Shown here in pieces: positions 33,673 to 36,148 of a stretch of 36,148 bases of DNA. Both the position numbers and the translations under genes were made by a program. Position 1 is the first letter of the stretch; the number at the start of each line of letters is the position of its first letter. The stretch comes from Helicobacter saguini (lineage in GTDB: Bacteria; Campylobacterota; Campylobacteria; Campylobacterales; Helicobacteraceae), in assembly GCF_000762875.2 (NCBI RefSeq), contig NZ_JRMP02000024.1:1-36148 (forward strand), read 5' to 3'. Below the pieces are notes generated by a model. The model was not told the origin of the DNA and did not search any database. It was given only the letters and a program-made list of their open reading frames with translations.

Positions 33673-36148
33673 CTAGTTTTTTAAGGTCGTTTGTTGTTCC
33701 GTGATTTTATTTAGTTTGGTGCGGAGTTCGGTTAAAGCGGTGCGGTTAGATTCTACTACGGACAAAGGGGCGTTTTTGATAAAATTTTCATTACTTAGCA
33801 TAGAATCTAGCTTTGTGATTTCTTTTTCTAGCTTTGATTTTTGTGCTTCTAGCCGCTTCATTAGTCCATCAATATCTAGGTTTTTAGATTCTATAAAGAT
33901 TTGTGCGAACTGCCCTATATCACTCACGCAATCAAGCGGCTTAGTATCGCGCACAAATACGCGTTTGACCTTTGCTAGCTTGCCGATAAATTTTAGCCCT
34001 AGCTCTTGAAGCGAAACATTGTTATGCAGTGTGTCCGCCTGTGAAATATCGCCTAGTGGCACGATATAAACCTGCTCTAGCTCACTTCCACCTAGCTCAA
34101 GATTCACTCGCATCCTACGAATTGTCGTAATGCAATCGCCCAAAATAGCAAAAGTCTCCTCAATGCCTAAATCGCGGCTAAAATCGGCTGGAAAAGCCTC
34201 GACCATTATGGAATCAAAGTCGCCCAAACCACGCTCAATATCACGCCCTAAAAGCGAATGGAAAATAAACTCGCTAATAAAAGGCATAAGCGGATGCAGC
34301 ATTTTCATAGATTCTATTAGCACGCTAGCAAGCTCAAAAACGCTCACCTTATCAGCCTTAGCATACTCCACGCCGATGTCGCAAAACTCACTCCACAAAA
34401 AGCGATAAACCACACTCGCGTAAGAATCAAAGCGATAAGATTCTAAGGCTTCACGTGCTTCGGTAATGGCAAGATTCAGCCGCGATTTCATATAGATTCC
34501 AAGCGGGGTTTTATACTCATTTAGATTCTGGCGTTCCTTAAATGTGTAGTTAGAATCTTGCTGACCTGCATAAAGTTGCAGGAATTTCATCGCATTTGCT
34601 AGTTTATTTGTAAAGTTTCGCGTGATTTCAAGCTGCTTATCACTCATCCTTATATCGCGCCCCTGCACGCACAAATACGCAAGGCTAAACCGCACAATAT
34701 CTGGGCTATACTGCCTGCAAAGTGCGAGCGGGTCAATCACATTGCCCTTGCTTTTAGACATTTTTTGTCCTTTAGAATCAAGGACTAGGGCGTGTAAGTA
34801 AATATCTTTAAAGGCTATTTGGTGCAGGTTAGAATCTGCGGCAATTAGCATTCGCGCTACCCAAAAGAAAAGAATATCAAAGCCTGTTATAAGCAATGAA
34901 TTAGGATGAAACTCGCTTAAATCGCTATCTTGCCAAAGTGTGCCGCGACCAAATTCGCCATTTGCAAAGCCTAGTGTGCTATGACTCCATAACGCAGAGC
35001 TAAACCAAGTATCAAGGACATCGGTGTCTTGGTGGATTTTGTTTTTAGATTCTATATTAATAGGGTGGTGGGTGGGCGAAAGGTTTTTAGAATCTTTTTT
35101 AGAATCTAGATTCTGTATTTCTTTAGAATCTTGCGAATTAGATTCTATAAAATCTAGATTCTGTGAATTACACTTTGGACAAGTTGGGTTGCTTTCCACA
35201 CTTGCAAATTCCGCCCCACACTCACAATAAAACACAGGAATGCGATGCCCCCACCAAAGCTGCCGACTTATGCACCAGTCGCGTAAATCACGCATCCACG
35301 CATTATAATTATTTATCCACTGCGGCGGATAGAATTTCGCTTCACCACGATTGACACGCTCTATCGCACCCTTTGCAATGTCGGCTTTCACAAACCACTG
35401 CTTAGAAATATACGGCTCAATGATATTGCCGCAACGATAGCACGTGCCAACTTTGTTATTATAATCTTCGATTTTTTCGATAGCGTGAAGCTCTTGCAGT
35501 TTTGCCACGATAGAATCCCTTGCTTTTAAGCGTTCTAGCCCTGCAAACTCGCCACATTTTTCATTCAAAATGCCTTTTGTATCAAAGATTACAATTTGCT
35601 CTAAATTATGGCGGAGACCGACTTCATAGTCGTTTATATCGTGTGCTGGAGTGACCTTTACCGCACCTGTGCCAAACTCCATATCAACGTGCTCGTCCGC
35701 TATGATGGGAATCTCTTTATTGATTATGGGAAGTTTTACTTTTTTGCCGATTAGGTGTTTGTAGCGTTCATCATTTGGATTTACCATTACGGCGGTATCG
35801 CCAAAAAATGTCTCAGGGCGGGTAGTCGCCACGATAATGTAATTTTTATTGTGGGCGGTTTTAGAATCTATATTATTAATAGGGTGGTGGGTGGGCGATA
35901 GGTTTTTAGAATCTTGCACGTTTGTAGAATCTAGATTCTGTGAATTTTTTGAATCTATAGAATCTTTAGAATCTTTTTTATTATCCACGTTTTTTGTTTC
36001 GCTTCGCGAATTGACAAAGTCGTTTGATTCTTTAATATTTTTTGATAATTCTTTGTTTATTGAATCCACACGTTCGCAAGGGGGGACAAGGGGGGCTTGA
36101 ATTGCGAAGTCGCTCCCCCTTATCCCCCCTTGCAACCCCCCAAACCCC
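33673..36148 (-). CDS. valS: Valyl-tRNA synthetase, C-terminal part, with two inserts
   Basis: The frame is open to the right edge, so the N-terminus and HIGH motif are outside. Visible: the start of the editing domain (YIIVATTRPETFFGDTAVMV, near 35800), DEHVDMEFGTGAVKVTPAHD, zinc-type CYRCG and CECG/CPKC, DVLDTWFSSALWSHSTLGF, KMSKS as GQKMSKSKGN (34741-34770), anticodon-binding domain and C-terminal coiled coil. It charges tRNA-Val and hydrolyses mischarged Thr. One insert of more than 95 residues precedes TTRPET and contains a GC-rich palindrome; another of about 45 residues precedes the DTWFSS region. Both contain NLSPTHHPIN from a shared 42-base DNA module. The stop TAG is part of TAGATTCTA. 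Confidence 0.94.
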   Translation of the reverse strand, partial: GFGGLQGGIRGSDFAIQAPLVPPCERVDSINKELSKNIKESNDFVNSRSETKNVDNKKDSKDSIDSKNSQNLDSTNVQDSKNLSPTHHPINNIDSKTAHNKNYIIVATTRPETFFGDTAVMVNPNDERYKHLIGKKVKLPIINKEIPIIADEHVDMEFGTGAVKVTPAHDINDYEVGLRHNLEQIVIFDTKGILNEKCGEFAGLERLKARDSIVAKLQELHAIEKIEDYNNKVGTCYRCGNIIEPYISKQWFVKADIAKGAIERVNRGEAKFYPPQWINNYNAWMRDLRDWCISRQLWWGHRIPVFYCECGAEFASVESNPTCPKCNSQNLDFIESNSQDSKEIQNLDSKKDSKNLSPTHHPINIESKNKIHQDTDVLDTWFSSALWSHSTLGFANGEFGRGTLWQDSDLSEFHPNSLLITGFDILFFWVARMLIAADSNLHQIAFKDIYLHALVLDSKGQKMSKSKGNVIDPLALCRQYSPDIVRFSLAYLCVQGRDIRMSDKQLEITRNFTNKLANAMKFLQLYAGQQDSNYTFKERQNLNEYKTPLGIYMKSRLNLAITEAREALESYRFDSYASVVYRFLWSEFCDIGVEYAKADKVSVFELASVLIESMKMLHPLMPFISEFIFHSLLGRDIERGLGDFDSIMVEAFPADFSRDLGIEETFAILGDCITTIRRMRVNLELGGSELEQVYIVPLGDISQADTLHNNVSLQELGLKFIGKLAKVKRVFVRDTKPLDCVSDIGQFAQIFIESKNLDIDGLMKRLEAQKSKLEKEITKLDSMLSNENFIKNAPLSVVESNRTALTELRTKLNKITEQQTTLKN
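35055..35096. repeat. G-rich module, copy A, in valS
   Basis: 42 bases shared with 35874-35915 with one mismatch. The plus strand contains GGGTGGTGGGTGGG, a potential G-quadruplex sequence. Read on the minus strand as part of NLSPTHHPIN. Confidence 0.75.
35874..35915. repeat. G-rich module, copy B, in valS
   Basis: The second copy of the 42-base module, located in the other insert of the same gene and read in the same frame. The motif TTTTTAGAATCTT is part of the shared sequence. Confidence 0.75.
36076..36133. repeat. GC-rich palindromic element in valS at the window edge
   Basis: The arms 36076-36096 and 36112-36133 are inverted copies (blocks GCAAGGGGGG and CCCCCCTTGC outermost) with one mismatch and one extra base, and a 15-base loop (36097-36111). 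It is read in frame on the minus strand as LQGGIRGSDFAIQAPLVPP. Its GC content is far above that of the gene. More C-rich sequence continues to the window end. Confidence 0.65.

Larger units (their letters stand above)
1..36148. repeat. Dispersed TAGAATCTA / TAGATTCTA motif family
   Basis: Copies occur in both orientations throughout. Hand counts of the core GAATC/GATTC: 20 in 11321-11980, 13 in 24421-24800, 7 in about 21266-21390, and 18 in secA (14256-16862). With about one third GC, roughly 2 per kilobase would be expected. Preferred frames give DS(K/I), ES(K/N), RFY and RI; the frame starting with TAG is a stop. Copies are paired head to head in many places (AGATTCTATAGAATCT). Confidence 0.85.

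Overview
The window looks like a stretch of chromosome from an AT-rich Helicobacter (Campylobacterota), probably an enterohepatic species. This rests on protein resemblance (HspR next to SecA, an HQWRQPL-type histidine kinase, GlmM, TruB and ValRS of epsilonproteobacterial style), promoters that are mostly an extended -10 with a weak -35, and low GC. No 16S rRNA gene is present, so the species cannot be fixed. The most obvious property is a dispersed motif, TAGAATCTA/TAGATTCTA (core GAATC/GATTC), found in both orientations, between genes and inside them. In coding sequence it reads mainly as DSK, DSI, ESK, ESN or RFY and builds low-complexity inserts into otherwise normal enzymes.

Layout. 1-2476 (minus strand): a tyrosine recombinase followed by three small unknown genes in a tight operon that leaves the window, so this is probably the end of an integrative element. 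2477-3570: about 1.1 kb without a convincing gene, holding a symmetric repeat cluster upstream of the recombinase and a cruciform-like sequence. 3571-7413: an orphan sensor histidine kinase divergent from an M3 oligoendopeptidase. 7620-10824: a two-gene cassette of unknown function (PH-like/TerB-like protein with a glycine-rich membrane segment, plus an uncharacterised partner) behind a promoter with a T13 tract. 10936-16862: a T4-Pnk-like kinase/phosphatase with a degenerate ligase-like domain, then hspR and secA. 16950-24893: housekeeping genes (glmM, MalY/PatB lyase, aroK, family 9 glycosyltransferase, trmL, ATP-grasp ligase, DUF3240 protein, truB). 24955-28707: a decaying accessory zone with a headless MerR remnant, a broken restriction gene before an intact DNA methyltransferase, a truncated flavin reductase-like gene, a TetR regulator and a frameshifted short-chain dehydrogenase. 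28711-33598: a sugar O-methyltransferase-like protein, an Eis-like acetyltransferase and a single-chain type IIG restriction-modification enzyme. 33673-36148: valS, running off the right edge.

The best candidates for something undescribed are: (1) three tandem long stem-loops inside the Pnkp-like gene (11421-11871), whose flanks and C-rich loops are conserved while the stems differ in sequence but stay almost perfectly self-complementary; (2) GC-rich palindromic elements read in frame inside the histidine kinase (4019-4082) and valS (36076-36133); (3) the TAGAATCTA motif itself, which also supplies the stop codon of seven genes and forms inverted pairs behind others, as DNA uptake signals do elsewhere; and (4) the two-gene cassette at 7620-10824. 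All functional readings are inference from sequence alone.
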